Part shown: one piece after another, positions 5,294 through 6,734 of the stretch
Position numbering within the stretch: position 1 is the stretch's first letter
Layout of the letters: the number at the start of each line of letters is the position of its first letter
Origin: Myxococcales bacterium
Lineage (GTDB): Bacteria; Myxococcota; Bradymonadia; UBA7976; UBA1532
Direction: 5' to 3'
Length of the DNA stretch: 6,734 nucleotides
Assembly: GCA_020430675.1 (NCBI GenBank)
Contig: JAGQJJ010000221.1
Span: 1-6,734, forward strand
Translations under genes and position numbers: made by a program
Notes under the pieces: generated by a model
What the model was told of the DNA's origin: nothing
Seen by the model: only the letters and a program-made list of their open reading frames with translations
The model's database searches: none

Positions 5294-6598
5294 GTGCCTG
5301 ACCCCCCCATCGATTGGAACCACGCGCTCATCGGCCTCGGCGTCGCCCTGGGCGCCGGGCTGCTGATCGGCCTCGAACGCGAGCGCGGTCACGGTCAGGG
5401 CGAGAGCGCCCGCTTCGGCGGCGTGCGCACCTTTGCCCTCGTGGCGCTCTACGGCGGCATGTCCGGCCTGCTGAGCCTCGCGCTCGGCGTCTGGCCGGCC
5501 GCGGCGCTGCTGCTCCTGCCCGGCCTGATGCTCGTCGCTTCGGCGTGGCTGGGCCTCTCGCGCATCCCGTCGCGCGGCATCACCACCGAGATGGCCGCGG
5601 TGCTCACGATGCTGCTCGGCTTCGCGGCGTTGACCCCGCTGCCCGGCCTGAGCCCCATCGCCCGGTGGAGCCTGGTCGCGGCCGCAGCGGTCTCGGCGAT
5701 GGCCATCCTGGCGCTGCGCCGTCCGTTGCACCTGCTCGCCGAGCGCATCGCCGACGTCGAGATCTACGCCGCCGGCCAGCTTGGCGTGCTGCTGCTCATC
5801 GTGCTGCCGCTGCTGCCCGACCGGCAGGTGGGCCCGGTCGAGCCCTTCAACCCGCGCGAGATCGGGCTCATGGTCACCCTGATCGCCGCGATCGGCTTCG
5901 CGGGTTATATCGCGATGCGGCTCATCGGCGCCCGCCGCGGCATGCTCGTCACCGGCCTGCTCGGGGGCATGGTCTCGTCGACCGCGGTCACGCTGGAGTT
6001 CTCCGGCCGCGCCCGCCGAAACGTCGACCTGACCGCCGCCGCCGCCGCCGGCATCACCCTGGCCAGCGCGTTGATGTTCCCGCGGCAATTGCTCGAAGTC
6101 GCGGTCGTCGACGATCGACTCGTCGGCCCCGCGCTGCTGCCCATCGGTGGCATGGGCGCCGCCGCGGTGCTCATGACCCTGGTGCTGACCTTCCGCCGCA
6201 AGCCGCCCGGCGAAGCCCACGAGGGCCTCGACGTGCGCAACCCCTTCACCCTGGCCGCCGCGCTCAAGTTCGGGGCGATCTACGTCGGCGTGCTGGTGCT
6301 CGCCCATTGGGCCCAGCGCGCGTTTGGCGACGCCGGCCTCTACGTCTCGGCGCTGGTGGCGGGCATCACCGACGTCGACGCCATCACCCTGACCATCAGC
6401 CGCCTGCACCGGGAGGGCCTGGCCACCGAGCCCGCGGTCACCGCCCTGGTGCTCGCCGCCGGCGCCAATACCATCACCAAGGGCATCATCGCCGCCAGCG
6501 TCGGGGGGTGGCGCCTGGGCGCGCGCGTGGCCCTGGTCTTCGGGCCGACGGTGTTGGTGGGGCTGATCGTATCGCTGGGCGCAGCGCTGCTGAGCTGA
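5294..6598 (+). CDS. MgtC/SapB-DUF4010 family integral membrane protein
   Basis: A 434-residue, very hydrophobic inner-membrane protein. Residues 10-140 are an MgtC/SapB domain with its signature GAGLLIGLERERG (20-32) followed by GGVRTFALVAL (42-52). Residues 190-432 match the DUF4010 pattern: GLLGGMVSSTAVT (221-233), NPFTLAAALKFGAIYVGVL (316-334) and FGDAGLYVSALVAGITDVDAITLT (344-367). I count roughly 13-14 helices. MgtC in Salmonella and Mycobacterium is a virulence and low-magnesium survival factor that inhibits the F-ATPase in Salmonella; its soluble ACT-like C-terminal domain is missing here and DUF4010 takes its place, as is usual for this fusion family. The activity of the fusion is not known; ion or small-molecule transport is a guess from its topology. 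It has its own leader after the hairpin, and no magnesium-sensing leader can be seen in 83 bases. Confidence 0.92.
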   Translation: MPDPPIDWNHALIGLGVALGAGLLIGLERERGHGQGESARFGGVRTFALVALYGGMSGLLSLALGVWPAAALLLLPGLMLVASAWLGLSRIPSRGITTEMAAVLTMLLGFAALTPLPGLSPIARWSLVAAAAVSAMAILALRRPLHLLAERIADVEIYAAGQLGVLLLIVLPLLPDRQVGPVEPFNPREIGLMVTLIAAIGFAGYIAMRLIGARRGMLVTGLLGGMVSSTAVTLEFSGRARRNVDLTAAAAAGITLASALMFPRQLLEVAVVDDRLVGPALLPIGGMGAAAVLMTLVLTFRRKPPGEAHEGLDVRNPFTLAAALKFGAIYVGVLVLAHWAQRAFGDAGLYVSALVAGITDVDAITLTISRLHREGLATEPAVTALVLAAGANTITKGIIAASVGGWRLGARVALVFGPTVLVGLIVSLGAALLS

Positions 6599-6606
6599 CC
6601 GGGCGA

Positions 6607-6734
6607 TTACAGGCCCAGCGTCGGCAGGGCGCAGACCACCAGGGCGGGCAGCACGCTCGCCAGCAGGGCGCGCAGGCGGGGCGCGCTGCGGCGCGGGCGG
6701 ATGGGCGCGGCGCGCAGGACCGGCTCGGGCGCCG
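6607..6734 (-). CDS. C-terminal end of a convergent gene, probable membrane-anchored protein (partial)
   Basis: The last 41 codons before a TAA at 6609-6607 read on the minus strand; the gene continues beyond the right edge. All 41 codons end in G or C, while second positions are mixed, as in real coding sequence here. The peptide is basic and Pro/Arg-rich (RAAPIRPRRSAPRLR) and ends in a hydrophobic segment, LLASVLPALVVCALPTLGL. That suggests a C-terminal membrane anchor or last transmembrane helix. Its stop codon is eight bases from that of the MgtC-DUF4010 gene, so the two are tightly convergent. Family unknown. Confidence 0.5.
   Translation of the reverse strand, partial: APEPVLRAAPIRPRRSAPRLRALLASVLPALVVCALPTLGL

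Noticed and set aside
4877..6409. A 510-codon minus-strand frame, Gln/Arg/Asp/His-rich, crossing two plus-strand genes and the gap between them
   Set aside because: It spans the hairpin and two unrelated genes without regard to their boundaries and has low-complexity composition, typical of a GC-rich shadow frame.
1..6734. Search for CRISPR arrays, insertion sequences, tRNA or rRNA genes, phage genes or a defence island
   Set aside because: No regularly spaced direct repeats, transposase motifs, terminal inverted repeats or cloverleaf-like segments were seen. The only repeats are the diverged protein modules at 606-1628.

Overview
The window is very GC-rich, with almost all codons ending in G or C. 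It carries Cys/Asp-rich secreted proteins of a style typical of Myxococcota and related former Deltaproteobacteria: MopE-type CDGxDNDCDG repeats, a DUF1565 beta-helix start and a thrombospondin type 3 repeat. I infer a large-genome, predatory or environmental bacterium of that group. Lineage is judged from protein style only, since there is no rRNA or other marker here.

Layout. Positions 1-2300 (minus strand) are the first 766 codons of a large Cys-rich lipoprotein whose 3' end lies beyond the window. A 119-base divergent promoter region (2301-2419) separates it from a plus-strand gene for a 162-residue, three-helix membrane protein of unknown function (2420-2908). After a 208-base gap comes a 697-residue secreted protein (3117-5210). 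It joins an alpha/alpha-toroid domain (squalene cyclase/prenyltransferase fold), one calcium-binding TSP3 repeat, PKD/HYR-like beta domains and a distinctive Gly/Pro/Asn-rich tail. A strong GC hairpin (5224-5251) follows it. Next is a GTG-started 434-residue integral membrane protein of the MgtC-DUF4010 type (5294-6598). The last 128 bases hold the 3' end of a convergent minus-strand gene ending in a hydrophobic helix.

How they fit. No shared pathway is evident and the genes do not form one operon: the gaps are 119, 208 and 83 bases, two strands are used, and each gene has its own ribosome binding site. What links the two large genes is type: both are exported, multidomain and rich in Asp loops and Cys pairs, so probably calcium-stabilised and disulfide-bonded at the cell surface. 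No CRISPR array, transposon, tRNA, rRNA or defence system was seen. The least explained items are the toroid-TSP3-HYR-tail fusion protein and its C-terminal tail.
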